Source: Agrobacterium fabrum str. C58
Lineage (GTDB): Bacteria; Pseudomonadota; Alphaproteobacteria; Rhizobiales; Rhizobiaceae
NCBI RefSeq assembly: GCF_000092025.1
Contig: NC_003062.2
Coordinates: 1,734,001-1,798,000 of the forward strand
Direction: 5' to 3'
DNA: 64,000 bases
This document shows, one piece after another, positions 26,761 through 35,563 of the stretch. Positions within the stretch are counted from its first letter, which is position 1, and each line of letters begins with the position of its first letter. The notes below the pieces were generated by a model that did not search any database, was not told the origin of the DNA, and was given only the letters and a program-made list of their open reading frames with translations. Position numbers and translations under genes: made by a program.

Positions 26761-27693
26761 GTGTCCGACCAGACCCTGAAAGGCATTCTGCTTGCCTTTG
26801 CCGCCTTCGCTGCCTACGCATGGAGCGACGCGAGCGTTAAACTCATAGAAGGCCAGATTTCGCCGATCGAATCGGCCTTCTTTGGCGCAATGTTCGGGCT
26901 TGTCGCACTGCCCCTCATCCGCAAGCGCAACGACCGCTGGGTGGACATCGTCAAGACGACGAACCGCCCCTTGTGGATCATCCGCTTTTTTTCCGCCGGT
27001 ATCGGCGCGGTGGGCAGCGTCACCGCCTTCACTCATCTTTCCATGGCTGAGGCCTTCGCGCTGATCTTCCTGCTGCCTTCCTTCGTGACCATCATGTCCG
27101 TTGTGTTTTTGAAGGAACAGGTAGGCATCCGCCGCTGGTCTGCGGTCATCATCGGTTTCCTTGGCGTGCTCATCATTCTGCGCCCGGGTTTCCGCGAATT
27201 GGGTGTCGGCCATCTCGGCGCCATCGTCGCTGGCTTCGGCGGTGCACTCAGCATCGTCATCTTCCGCGCCATGGGCCCATCGGAAAAAAACGTATCACTC
27301 TACGGCGCCGGCGTTCTCGGCTGTCTTGCCATATCGGGTGTCGCCATGATCCCGACCTTTGTCATGCCCGGCGGCGAACAATGGTTGCTGCTGGCAGGAT
27401 ACGGCCTGCTCGGCGCTCTCGGCAACGTACTGGTCATGTATGCCGCTCAATATGCGCCCGCCGCCATGATCGGCCCGACGCAATATAGCCAGATGCTCTG
27501 GGCCATCCTGTTCGGTTATCTGATTTTCGGTGATCGCATCGACGGATGGATGCTCATCGGCATCGCTCTCATTGTCGGCTCCGGCCTGCTGACGCTTATC
27601 CGCGAAAAGCAGCGAAAAGTGCCGCTGCCCGCCTCCATTGCCGCGACCGACCAGAACGTGGCTGTCGGCATTACACCGGAAGATGGGCACTGA
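26761..27693 (+). CDS. DMT-superfamily (EamA) transporter
   Basis: 310 residues with ten predicted TM helices in two EamA repeats: LLAFAAFAAYAWSDASVKL, FTHLSMAEAFALIFLLPSF and FLKEQVGIRRWSAVIIGFLG are typical. The start is GTG at 26761, with no strong ribosome site. Not closely similar to the other EamA protein at 21753. Substrate unknown. It is convergent with the small exported protein downstream. Confidence 0.9.
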   Translation: MSDQTLKGILLAFAAFAAYAWSDASVKLIEGQISPIESAFFGAMFGLVALPLIRKRNDRWVDIVKTTNRPLWIIRFFSAGIGAVGSVTAFTHLSMAEAFALIFLLPSFVTIMSVVFLKEQVGIRRWSAVIIGFLGVLIILRPGFRELGVGHLGAIVAGFGGALSIVIFRAMGPSEKNVSLYGAGVLGCLAISGVAMIPTFVMPGGEQWLLLAGYGLLGALGNVLVMYAAQYAPAAMIGPTQYSQMLWAILFGYLIFGDRIDGWMLIGIALIVGSGLLTLIREKQRKVPLPASIAATDQNVAVGITPEDGH

Positions 27694-27714
27694 CGCCTTA
27701 AGAATGCATTAGAA

Positions 27715-27740
27715 CCGGCGACGCGTATTCACGTCGCCGG
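27715..27740. terminator. Hairpin between convergent genes
   Basis: CCGGCGACG-cgtattca-CGTCGCCGG, a perfect 9-base GC stem midway between stop codons at 27693 and 27753. No T run on either side; terminator role inferred. Confidence 0.5.
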
Positions 27741-27752
27741 AATGGCATTCGA

Positions 27753-28097
27753 TCAATCACAAACCCTGACCCGATACATGTCGCCCCAGGCATTCTGCCT
27801 CCAGGCAATGTGGCAGCGCGGATAAACTGGCTGGTACACAACCGGCGGACCGTAGACGGGCGCAGCATAGGTTGGCGGACCATAGGCCGGAGCGTAATAC
27901 GCGGGCCCATAAGCATAACCGGGATGTCTTGCCCCGGCGATAAGCGCTCCGCCGATGATCGTCCCGGCAATGCCGGCGGCAAGGCCGCGGCCGAAATTAT
28001 TGCGCGCTTCCGCCTGGCTGGTGGTGGCAATTGTGGTGCCCGCAATTGTCAAAGCAACCAGACCAGCGGTGGCAAACCTGTTGATATTGGTCCACAT
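27753..28097 (-). CDS. Small exported Tyr/Pro-rich protein (BA14K-like)
   Basis: 114 residues. Signal peptide (ATAGLVALTIAGTTIATTSQAEA), then a glycine-zipper-like membrane-interacting stretch GRGLAAGIAGTIIGGALIAG. A Tyr-Pro-Ala low-complexity part (about residues 59-90) follows, and the protein ends CHIAWRQNAWGDMYRVRVCD with two Cys. The ending is typical of BA14K-like surface/periplasmic proteins of Rhizobiales. Function unknown, probably envelope-associated. Confidence 0.8.
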   Translation of the reverse strand: MWTNINRFATAGLVALTIAGTTIATTSQAEARNNFGRGLAAGIAGTIIGGALIAGARHPGYAYGPAYYAPAYGPPTYAAPVYGPPVVYQPVYPRCHIAWRQNAWGDMYRVRVCD

Positions 28098-28493
28098 CGT
28101 CCTGCTCCTTCATAACCCGGCGGCATCCACTGATCCGCCGCACCGGGTATGAGGGAAAGATTACGCCCGCGGAGACTACCGAGACATGTCCGTTTCGTTA
28201 CATCGCCGTAATGTCGCTGAGCCTTGCGGGCTGGGTTTTCCGAGGATTGGCCAATGGATAATGAGCCGAAGGAGGGTGTGGCTTACCCCCTCTGCCCTGC
28301 CGGGCATCTCCCCCACAAGGAGGGAGATCGGCAAGACGCGCTGTCACCGCTTCATTCTCCAACGTCAAGATGGGCAAAACTTCGCCGCATATCGATCTCC
28401 CCACCTGTGGGGGAGATGCCCGGCAGGGCAGAGGGGGTAAGCCACCCCCACCTTCGGTCAGTTGTCGAACGGGCAACCCCCCGAAGCTCAAAT
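28098..28493. other. Intergenic region upstream of the BA14K-like gene and downstream of mfd
   Basis: No protein gene was seen in about 400 bases. Half of it is the long palindromic repeat listed separately. The rest should hold the promoter of the BA14K-like gene. Confidence 0.5.
28266..28456. repeat. Long palindromic intergenic repeat with 65-base arms
   Basis: The left arm (about 28267-28330) and right arm (about 28392-28456) are inverted copies matching at about 62 of 65 positions, around a 60-base unrelated centre. The arm core is CCCTCTGCCCTGCCGGGCAT, palindromic within. This is the layout of a non-coding mobile or amplified element (MITE/RIME-like), not a terminator, although it lies at the 3' end of mfd. 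Confidence 0.8.
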
Positions 28494-31400
28494 TTACGAC
28501 CGCGCCAGTTCCGCAAGCTGCGTCATGACCATCGCCGCACCCGTCAGCCGTTTTTCCGGCGTCGGCAGATCGCGGTTCAGGAACAGGCTGTGGTCCGGGC
28601 GGATTTTCGCCATGGATCCCTGCTTGCCGATGTAACCGACAAGCGCTGCCGGATTGGGGAATTCCTTGTTGCGGAACTGCACGACGACGCCCTTCGGCCC
28701 GGCATCTACCTTCTCGACATTGGCGGTGCGGCAGAGCGACTTGATATAGACGATCTTGAGCAGATGCTGCACTTCCTTCGGCAGCGGGCCGAAACGGTCG
28801 ATCATTTCCGCACCGAAACCGTCGATCTCGCTGATATCGGCAAGCTCGCCGAGACGGCGATAAAGGCCCATGCGCAGGTGCAGGTCCGGCACGTAATCTT
28901 CCGGGATCATGACGGAGGTGCCAACCGAGATTTGCGGCGACCAGCCGCTGTCGCGCACCTCTTCGTCGCCCTTCACTTCGGCAACAGCCTCTTCCAGCAT
29001 CTGCTGGTAAAGCTCGAAGCCGACTTCCTTGATGTGGCCGGATTGCTCTTCGCCGAGCAGATTGCCCGCGCCGCGAATATCGAGATCGTGGCTGGCAAGC
29101 TGGAAACCAGCGCCGAGTGTGTCGAGCGATTGCAGCACTTTCAGCCGCCGCTCCGCCATCGTTGTCAGCACCTTGTTGACCGGCAGGGTGAACAGCGCAA
29201 AGGCGCGAACCTTGGACCGGCCGACGCGACCGCGCAGCTGGTAAAGCTGAGCAAGACCGAACATGTCGGCACGGTGTACGATCAGCGTATTGGCGGTCGG
29301 CACGTCGAGGCCGGATTCGACGATGGTGGTGGACAGCAGCACATCATATTTGCCGTCATAGAAGGCGTTCATGATGTCTTCCAGTTCGCCCGCCGCCATC
29401 TGGCCATGCGCCACCGCCACTTTCAGCTCCGGCACATCCGATTGAAGGAAGGCATGGATATCGGCGAGATCGGCAAGGCGCGGGCAGACATAGAAACTCT
29501 GGCCACCGCGATAATGTTCGCGCATCAGCGTCTCGCGGATCACCAGCGGATCGAAGGGCGAAATGAAGGTGCGCACCGCCATGCGATCAACAGGCGGCGT
29601 GGTGATGAGCGACAGCTCGCGCACCCCGGTCATGGCCAGTTGCAGCGTGCGCGGAATAGGGGTAGCCGAAAGCGTCAGCACGTGCACGTCGCTTTTCAGC
29701 TCCTTCAGCCGTTCCTTGTGCTTCACGCCGAAATGCTGCTCCTCATCGATGATGAGAAGACCGAGATTGGCAAAGCTGATGCCAGCGCCGAGCAGCGCAT
29801 GGGTGCCGACGACGATATCGGTCTTTCCTTCCGCCACTTCCTTTTTGGTAAGCGCCAGCTCCTTGGAACCCACAAGCCGCGAGGCCTGCTGCACCCGGAT
29901 CGGCAACCCACGGAAGCGCTCCGAAAATGTGCGGAAATGCTGCCGCGCCAGAAGCGTCGTCGGCACGACGACCGCCACCTGCACGCCGTTCATGGCGGCA
30001 AGGAAGGCGGCGCGCAAGGCCACTTCGGTCTTGCCGAAACCGACATCGCCGCAGATGAGGCGATCCATCGGCCGACCGGCACCGAGATCGTCGCGGACCG
30101 CTTCGATCGCGTTCAACTGATCCTCGGTTTCGTCGTAAGGGAAACGCGCGGCAAATTCGTCGTAAAGCCCGTCCGGTGCGATAAGCGCCGGTGCGTGGCG
30201 CACCAGACGTGCTGCCGCAATGCGAATAAGCTCGTCGGCCATGTCGAGAAGGCGCTTCTTGAGCTTGGCCTTGCGCATCTGCCATGCGCCGCCACCGAGC
30301 TTGTCGAGCGTGGCTTCCGCGGCGTCAGAACCGTAACGCGAGAGAAGATCGATGTTTTCGACCGGCAGGAACAGCTTGGCGTCGTCGGCATAATGCAGTT
30401 CAAGACAGGCGCGTGGCGCACCCGCCGCCTCAATGGTCTGCAGGCCGACGAAACGGCCGATACCGTGTTCAGCATGAACAACGAGAGAACCTTCGTCCAG
30501 TCCCGCCACTTCTGCGATGAAATCCGCGCCGCGCTTGCGGCGCTTGGAACGGCGGACCATACGATCGCCGAGAATATCCTGCTCGCCGATGACCGCCAGC
30601 GTTCCGGTCTCAAACCCGGCTTCGAGGCTGAGAACCGCGCAAGCCGCCTCGCCCTTTCCGAGTTTTTTCACCTCTTTCAGCGATGTCACAGGCTTGATCT
30701 TCTCAAGCCCGTGCTCGTTCAGCACCTGCAACAGCCGGTCGAGCGAACCTTCCGACCAGCCTGTTATCAGTACTTTCCAGCCCTTGGCGCGGCGCTCGGC
30801 AATGTGCTTTACCGCTAGATCGAAAACATTGACCCGCTCTTCGCTATCGCCCTCTGTCGGTGGGCGTGCCCAGCGCGGACCGACATGGGCGTCGAGCGTC
30901 GCGACCGGGCGGCCTTCGCTGTCGTGTTCGTTAAAGGGCGTCAGCCGCACCGCATTGACGCTCGCAAGCGCCGCCTCGAAGCTCTTGCCGTCGAGATAGA
31001 TTTGCCCCGGTGACACCGGCTTGTAAGGCGCGCCCTGTGTTGAACCCTTGGTTTCGCCAGAGGCGCGGCGAGCCTCGTAATAATCAAGCACCAGCTTGGA
31101 GCGCTCTTTCGCCGCCTCCTTCGCTGTATGATCGGTGACGATACGAAAACCCTTCAAATAGTCGAAGGCGGTCTCCAGCTGCTCGTAAAACAGCGGCAGC
31201 CAGTGCTCCATGCCGGCGTAACGGCGACCCTCGGACACGGCTTGGTAAAGCGCGTCGTCGCGGGTCGCAGCGCCAAACAGCGACAGGTAGTTCTTGCGGA
31301 AACGCCCGATCGTATCCGGCGTCAGCGTCACTTCGCTCATCGGATTGAGATCAAGCGAGCGCGCCTGCGCGATGGTGCGCTGGCTGGCCGGATCGAAGGT

Positions 31401-31991
31401 GCGGATGCTTTCCAGCGTATCGCCGAAGAAATCCAACCGCACCGGCTCTTCGGTGCCCGGCACGAAGACATCGAGAATGCCGCCGCGCACGGCAAATTCG
31501 CCAACTTCGCGTACCGTCGCCACCCGGTCGAAACCGTTGCGCTCCAGCCGCGCGGCGATGTCCTCCATGCGGATCTGGTTGCCGGGCCTGGCCGAAAACC
31601 CGAGGCTTTCGATGACGTCGCGCGGCGCCATCTTCTGCAGCATGGCGTTGACAGTAACGAGAACGACGGCCGGATGCGGCTTCTTGGCGTGGTTGATGAG
31701 GCCGGCAAGCGCCGCAAGCCTACGCGCCGATGTATCTGCACTCGGTGAGACGCGGTCATAGGGCAGACAGTCCCAGGCCGGCAGCGTCAGCACTGGAATA
31801 TCCGGCGCGACAAAACCAAGGATCTGTTCGAGATCGGCGACCCGCTGGCCGTCCGACATCACGTAAGCCACCGATGTCCCCGCCCGCGCCATGTCGGCGA
31901 GCAGCAGGGCTTCCATGCCTGATGGTACGTTTCCGATGGTCAGCGGCGTATCGGCCGACGCCACCAGCTTTGCATCGAATCCGGCTATCAT
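28494..31991 (-). CDS. mfd: Transcription-repair coupling factor
   Basis: An ATP-driven translocase that removes RNA polymerase stalled at DNA lesions and recruits UvrA. 1165 residues with the full domain order: UvrB-like N-terminal module (about 1-350), RNA-polymerase-interacting domain (about 480-570), RecG-like translocase (about 600-960) with CGDVGFGKTEVALRAAFLA (Walker A) and IIDEEQHFGVKHKERLK (DEEQ box), TLSATPIPRTLQ (motif III), and a C-terminal TRCF domain (about 1010-1110). Its start is 3 bases from the sdhE stop, so the two form an operon. Confidence 0.98.
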   Translation of the reverse strand: MIAGFDAKLVASADTPLTIGNVPSGMEALLLADMARAGTSVAYVMSDGQRVADLEQILGFVAPDIPVLTLPAWDCLPYDRVSPSADTSARRLAALAGLINHAKKPHPAVVLVTVNAMLQKMAPRDVIESLGFSARPGNQIRMEDIAARLERNGFDRVATVREVGEFAVRGGILDVFVPGTEEPVRLDFFGDTLESIRTFDPASQRTIAQARSLDLNPMSEVTLTPDTIGRFRKNYLSLFGAATRDDALYQAVSEGRRYAGMEHWLPLFYEQLETAFDYLKGFRIVTDHTAKEAAKERSKLVLDYYEARRASGETKGSTQGAPYKPVSPGQIYLDGKSFEAALASVNAVRLTPFNEHDSEGRPVATLDAHVGPRWARPPTEGDSEERVNVFDLAVKHIAERRAKGWKVLITGWSEGSLDRLLQVLNEHGLEKIKPVTSLKEVKKLGKGEAACAVLSLEAGFETGTLAVIGEQDILGDRMVRRSKRRKRGADFIAEVAGLDEGSLVVHAEHGIGRFVGLQTIEAAGAPRACLELHYADDAKLFLPVENIDLLSRYGSDAAEATLDKLGGGAWQMRKAKLKKRLLDMADELIRIAAARLVRHAPALIAPDGLYDEFAARFPYDETEDQLNAIEAVRDDLGAGRPMDRLICGDVGFGKTEVALRAAFLAAMNGVQVAVVVPTTLLARQHFRTFSERFRGLPIRVQQASRLVGSKELALTKKEVAEGKTDIVVGTHALLGAGISFANLGLLIIDEEQHFGVKHKERLKELKSDVHVLTLSATPIPRTLQLAMTGVRELSLITTPPVDRMAVRTFISPFDPLVIRETLMREHYRGGQSFYVCPRLADLADIHAFLQSDVPELKVAVAHGQMAAGELEDIMNAFYDGKYDVLLSTTIVESGLDVPTANTLIVHRADMFGLAQLYQLRGRVGRSKVRAFALFTLPVNKVLTTMAERRLKVLQSLDTLGAGFQLASHDLDIRGAGNLLGEEQSGHIKEVGFELYQQMLEEAVAEVKGDEEVRDSGWSPQISVGTSVMIPEDYVPDLHLRMGLYRRLGELADISEIDGFGAEMIDRFGPLPKEVQHLLKIVYIKSLCRTANVEKVDAGPKGVVVQFRNKEFPNPAALVGYIGKQGSMAKIRPDHSLFLNRDLPTPEKRLTGAAMVMTQLAELARS

Positions 31992-31994
31992 GTT

Positions 31995-32306
31995 TCAGGC
32001 CTTCAGGGTTTCGGCGGTGACGAGATCGAAATCGGGACGGTAGGAGGCGATCTTCTCAAACAGCGGCGTCTGGAATTTTTCCGGCACCGGCTGCGCGCCC
32101 GTCACCATCTGGACAAGGTCGTTATCCTCTTCCGCCATGATGATTTCCAGCTCGTCGAGCTGCTCGTCGGAAAGCCCGGCAATATTGTCTTCCGCAAATT
32201 GCCCGAGCACAAGATCCATCTCGCGAATGCCCCGGTGCCAGCAGCGGTAAAGTATCCGCCTGCGCCTCGGATCGAGGTCAGCGCTCGTGCGCACCAGTCC
32301 AGTCAT
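31995..32306 (-). CDS. sdhE: Succinate dehydrogenase assembly factor SdhE (FAD assembly factor)
   Basis: 103 residues. Promotes covalent flavinylation of SdhA. The family signature is clear: DPRRRRILYRCWHRGIREMDL (with the essential RGxxE/D pattern as RGIRE) and LGQFAEDNIAGLSDEQLDEL, EEDNDLVQMVTG. ATG 32306 chosen over an upstream GTG because AGGTGA is correctly spaced. It is upstream of mfd on the same strand and divergent from recG, a common rhizobial order. Confidence 0.94.
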   Translation of the reverse strand: MTGLVRTSADLDPRRRRILYRCWHRGIREMDLVLGQFAEDNIAGLSDEQLDELEIIMAEEDNDLVQMVTGAQPVPEKFQTPLFEKIASYRPDFDLVTAETLKA

Positions 32307-32493
32307 CGCATTCACCTTTCGGTTGGCTATTCAACGGGATGTTGATTGCGACCTCCTATAGAACAGGAGGCGAACGCTTGAAACCGGTTTTTATCGAAAT
32401 AATGCCACGGCGGCTAAAATCTGCCGGTGATAAACCGCGTTTGTCGAGGCCCGCGTCTTGCATAACGCGTCCCCTTCCCCGATTTTGCTGACC

Positions 32494-34599
32494 ATGCGCC
32501 CGGCCATTCTCGATCCGCTGTTTGCTTCCGTCTCCACCCTTGCCGGCGTGGGGCCGAAGCTTGCCGACCTTTTGGCAAAACTGCTGAGCCGGGAAAGCGC
32601 CGACGACACCCGCGTGATCGACCTCCTGTTCCACGCGCCATCAAACGTCATTGACCGGCGTAACCGCCCGGGCATCGCGCTTGCCGCCCCCGGCGCCATT
32701 GTCACCATTCAGGGACGCGTCGACCGGCACCAACCGCCACCCGCAGGCAATCGCTCCGCCCCCTATCGCGTGTTCCTGCATGACGAGACCGGCGAACTGG
32801 CGCTGACCTTCTTCCGCGCCAAGGGCGACTGGCTGTCCAAGGCCCTGCCCGTCGATGAAGAGGTTCTCGTTAGCGGCAAGGTGGACTGGTTCAACGGCCG
32901 CGCCTCCATGGTACACCCGGATTTCATGGTGAAGCTTTCCGAGGCGGAAAACCTGCCCTTGGTGGAAGCGGTTTATCCCATGACGGCCGGGCTCTCCCCT
33001 AAAGTGCTGCGGCGGGCGATCGAAGGTGGGCTATCGAAGCTGCCGGTCTTCCCGGAATGGATCGACGAGACGCTCAAGACCCGGCAGGGCTTCGGCGATG
33101 TCGCATCGAGCTTCCGCGAGCTGCATGACCCGCGCGACAGCGCAGATATCGACCCGCAGGCCCCGGCGCGCAGACGGCTCGCCTATGACGAATTCCTCGC
33201 CGGGCAGCTATCACTGGCGCTGGTGCGCCAAAGACTGCGCAAGGTGGCAGGCCAGCCGATCCGCGCCAGGGGTGATATCGCCGCAAAAATCCTGTCGCAG
33301 CTGCCCTTCTCGCTGACGGCAAGCCAGAGTGCGGCGGTGAAGGACATCCTCACCGATATGGCGGGCGAAGACCGCATGTTGCGGCTGCTGCAGGGCGACG
33401 TCGGCGCCGGCAAGACGCTGGTAGCGCTGATGGCCATGGCGACGGCGGTGGAGGCCGGCGGACAGGCGGTGCTGATGGCGCCGACTGAAATCCTTGCCCG
33501 CCAACACTTCGCCACCATATCTAAACTTGCAAAGGCCGTAGGGCTTACAGTCGAGGTGCTTACCGGCCGCACCAAGGGCAAGGAACGCCGCGAGATCGAG
33601 GAGCGTGTGGCGTCAGGCGAAGCGCAGATCGTCATCGGCACGCACGCGCTGTTTCAGGACAGCGTGAGTTACAAAAACCTCGTGCTGGCCGTGGTGGACG
33701 AACAGCACCGTTTCGGCGTGCATCAGCGCCTGCGTCTTACTGCCAAGGGCATCACGCCCCATATGCTGGTCATGACCGCCACCCCCATTCCGCGCACGCT
33801 GGTTCTGGCCGCCTTCGGCGACATGGATGTGTCGAAACTCACCGAAAAACCGGCTGGCCGCAAACCCATCCAGACCGTGACCATCCCGACTGAGCGCATT
33901 GGCGATATTGTCGAGCGTCTGCGTGCGGCGCTGAAGGACGGTAAGAAGGCCTACTGGATCTGCCCGCTGGTTGAGGAAACGGAAGAGTCCGACCTGATGT
34001 CGGCAGAGGAACGGCATGCGGTTCTGTCGCAGATGCTCGGCGCCAATATAGGCCTCATCCATGGCCGTATGAATGGCCCGGAGAAGGACGCCGCCATGCT
34101 CGCTTTCAAGAGTGGCGAAACCCGGCTGCTGGTGGCAACGACGGTAGTGGAAGTGGGCGTCGACGTTCCGGATGCGACGATCATGGTCATCGAACATGCC
34201 GAACGTTTCGGCCTTGCCCAGCTGCACCAGCTGCGCGGCCGCGTCGGGCGTGGCGATGAGGCCTCTACCTGCATCCTGCTCTACAAGGGGCCGCTCAGCG
34301 AAAACGGCCGCGCCCGACTTTCCATCCTGCGTGACAGCGAGGACGGCTTCCTGATCGCGGAAGAGGATCTGAAGCTGCGCGGAGAAGGCGAACTGCTCGG
34401 CACCCGCCAGTCCGGCACGCCGGGCTTCCGTATCGCCAGCCTCGAAGCCCATGCCGATCTCCTGGAAATCGCCCGCAAGGACGCGGCCTATGTCATCGAG
34501 CGCGACCCCGAATTGACCGGTCCGCGCGGGGAAAGCCTGCGCACCCTGCTCTATCTGCACCGCCGCGACGAAGCGATCCGCTTCCTGCATGCCGGCTGA
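32494..34599 (+). CDS. recG: ATP-dependent DNA helicase RecG
   Basis: Remodels stalled replication forks and Holliday junctions. 701 residues. The N-terminal wedge/OB domain (about 60-160) has TIQGRVDRHQPP and FRAKGDWLSKALP. The helicase motor (about 280-640) has LQGDVGAGKTLVALMAMATA (Walker A), VVDEQHRFGVHQRL (DEQH box), MTATPIPRTLVLAAFGDMD and QLRGRVGRGDEAS. The frame continues 12 codons upstream, but ATG 32494 is the family start. It ends 12 bases before a small hypothetical gene. Confidence 0.98.
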   Translation: MRPAILDPLFASVSTLAGVGPKLADLLAKLLSRESADDTRVIDLLFHAPSNVIDRRNRPGIALAAPGAIVTIQGRVDRHQPPPAGNRSAPYRVFLHDETGELALTFFRAKGDWLSKALPVDEEVLVSGKVDWFNGRASMVHPDFMVKLSEAENLPLVEAVYPMTAGLSPKVLRRAIEGGLSKLPVFPEWIDETLKTRQGFGDVASSFRELHDPRDSADIDPQAPARRRLAYDEFLAGQLSLALVRQRLRKVAGQPIRARGDIAAKILSQLPFSLTASQSAAVKDILTDMAGEDRMLRLLQGDVGAGKTLVALMAMATAVEAGGQAVLMAPTEILARQHFATISKLAKAVGLTVEVLTGRTKGKERREIEERVASGEAQIVIGTHALFQDSVSYKNLVLAVVDEQHRFGVHQRLRLTAKGITPHMLVMTATPIPRTLVLAAFGDMDVSKLTEKPAGRKPIQTVTIPTERIGDIVERLRAALKDGKKAYWICPLVEETEESDLMSAEERHAVLSQMLGANIGLIHGRMNGPEKDAAMLAFKSGETRLLVATTVVEVGVDVPDATIMVIEHAERFGLAQLHQLRGRVGRGDEASTCILLYKGPLSENGRARLSILRDSEDGFLIAEEDLKLRGEGELLGTRQSGTPGFRIASLEAHADLLEIARKDAAYVIERDPELTGPRGESLRTLLYLHRRDEAIRFLHAG

Positions 34600-34611
34600 A
34601 AGTGAACAACC

Positions 34612-34884
34612 ATGAACATGATCGACCCGCGCCGCCCACCGCCCGCCTTCAGAAAGGGCTACGCGCTCTGCTCACCGCAAAACGTCCTGCAACCCGACAC
34701 CTTCGCCAAAAGCCAGAAGAAGGCAATCGGGAAACAATTCAAGAAACCCGGCCGCAAGAGCGCCTGGGCGCAGGCGCTGGAAGAAGGCTGGACCGTGAGG
34801 CTGGTCTATATGCGGCTTTTCGTTCCGGTTTTCCACGCGACCACAACGGGGACAGAGGTGGACGATCTGGATGACGAGGATTGA
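34612..34884 (+). CDS. Small basic hypothetical protein downstream of recG
   Basis: 90 residues, Lys/Arg-rich in the middle (FAKSQKKAIGKQFKKPGRKS) and acidic at the end (EVDDLDDED). The segment SAWAQALEEGWTVRLVYMRLF looks like a structured core. No TM or signal peptide. It starts 12 bases after the recG stop, so it may be translated from the recG message. A second frame (from 34602) is also open through the region; this one was preferred for its more protein-like composition. Family not recognised. Confidence 0.5.
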   Translation: MNMIDPRRPPPAFRKGYALCSPQNVLQPDTFAKSQKKAIGKQFKKPGRKSAWAQALEEGWTVRLVYMRLFVPVFHATTTGTEVDDLDDED

Positions 34885-34911
34885 TTTGGGCACACTGAGA
34901 GTGTTGTTTGG

Positions 34912-35202
34912 TCAGAGCGCCGAAGGCCAACGCCGCGAGGTATGGATGATCGTCAGGATTTCGATATCCCGGCCGACGCGATAGGCGATGATATAGGAAA
35001 TGTCGGAAAGCACGGCTTCCCGTGTTCCCTTGATACGCCCGACTCGTCCGATGGCTGGCTGCTCCACCAACATATCGGCTGCCGAAACAATGCGGGAAAT
35101 CACTCTGGCCGCAGCAGCCGGGTTATCCTGTTCGATATGCGCACCAATTTCATCGAGCCGGCGTAGCGCCCGCAAGGTCCACCGAATTCTCCGGTCACTC
35201 AT
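34912..35202 (-). CDS. ParE/RelE-family toxin
   Basis: 96 residues with the ParE fold pattern: IRWTLRALRRLDEIGAHIEQ (N-terminal helical hairpin), then RVGRIKGTREAVLSDISYIIAYRV and IEILTIIHTSRRWP (C-terminal strands with the conserved HTSR). ParE-type toxins inhibit DNA gyrase, related RelE ones cut mRNA; sequence alone favours ParE. It overlaps the antitoxin stop by 4 bases, as in most TA operons. Confidence 0.9.
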   Translation of the reverse strand: MSDRRIRWTLRALRRLDEIGAHIEQDNPAAAARVISRIVSAADMLVEQPAIGRVGRIKGTREAVLSDISYIIAYRVGRDIEILTIIHTSRRWPSAL

Positions 35203-35444
35203 AATGGCCGGGCGGTTTTTACATATCTTCCGACAATGTTTGCGAGATCTTCCGGCGTTCCGAACTCGCCGCGATCCGCTTCAGCCAAACCGGCCTCGAT
35301 TTCGGCAAGCTGCCACTCCTCGCGGGCAACAAAGTCCTCAATCGCTTGCACCGCCATATAAGACCGCGAGCGATCAAGCTTTTCCGCCAACTGATCCAGC
35401 TTTTCGGCGACCTCATCAGGCAAGCGCACCGTAAATGCAGTCAT
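35199..35444 (-). CDS. ParD/CopG-family antitoxin
   Basis: 81 residues. The N-terminal ribbon-helix-helix (MTAFTVRLPDEVAEKLDQLAE then KLDRSRSYMAVQAIEDFVAR) binds DNA as a dimer. The acidic C-terminal half (EWQLAEIEAGLAEADRGEFG) should wrap the toxin. First gene of the pair. ATG 35444 follows an AAAGG site. An inverted repeat 15 bases upstream is the likely autoregulatory operator. Confidence 0.9.
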   Translation of the reverse strand: MTAFTVRLPDEVAEKLDQLAEKLDRSRSYMAVQAIEDFVAREEWQLAEIEAGLAEADRGEFGTPEDLANIVGRYVKTARPL

Positions 35445-35459
35445 GATCGCAACCTTTCC

Positions 35460-35486
35460 TGGTTCACTATGATTATTTGTGAACCA
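35460..35486 (-). promoter_or_regulatory. Operator of the parDE pair
   Basis: TGGTTCAC (35460-35467) and GTGAACCA (35479-35486) form a perfect 8-base inverted repeat with an 11-base A/T-rich spacer. A third half-site, TTGGTTCG, starts at 35489. It lies directly upstream of the antitoxin start, where RHH antitoxins bind. Confidence 0.7.
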
Positions 35487-35563
35487 TATTGGTTCGTCAA
35501 GCTTGTGGCATTTCATCCTGACGTGGGAATGTAAGAAAGAATCTAGTGCCTTGCTAAGGCCTT

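Noticed and set aside
24155..27693. Complete Yej-type peptide transporter
   Set aside because: Only the binding protein is present; the following genes are a DsbA-like protein and an EamA transporter, not permeases or ATPases.
28224..30818. Very long open frame antisense to mfd
   Set aside because: It runs against a complete mfd with all motifs, and its composition is what a GC-rich genome gives in the opposite strand's third-position frame.
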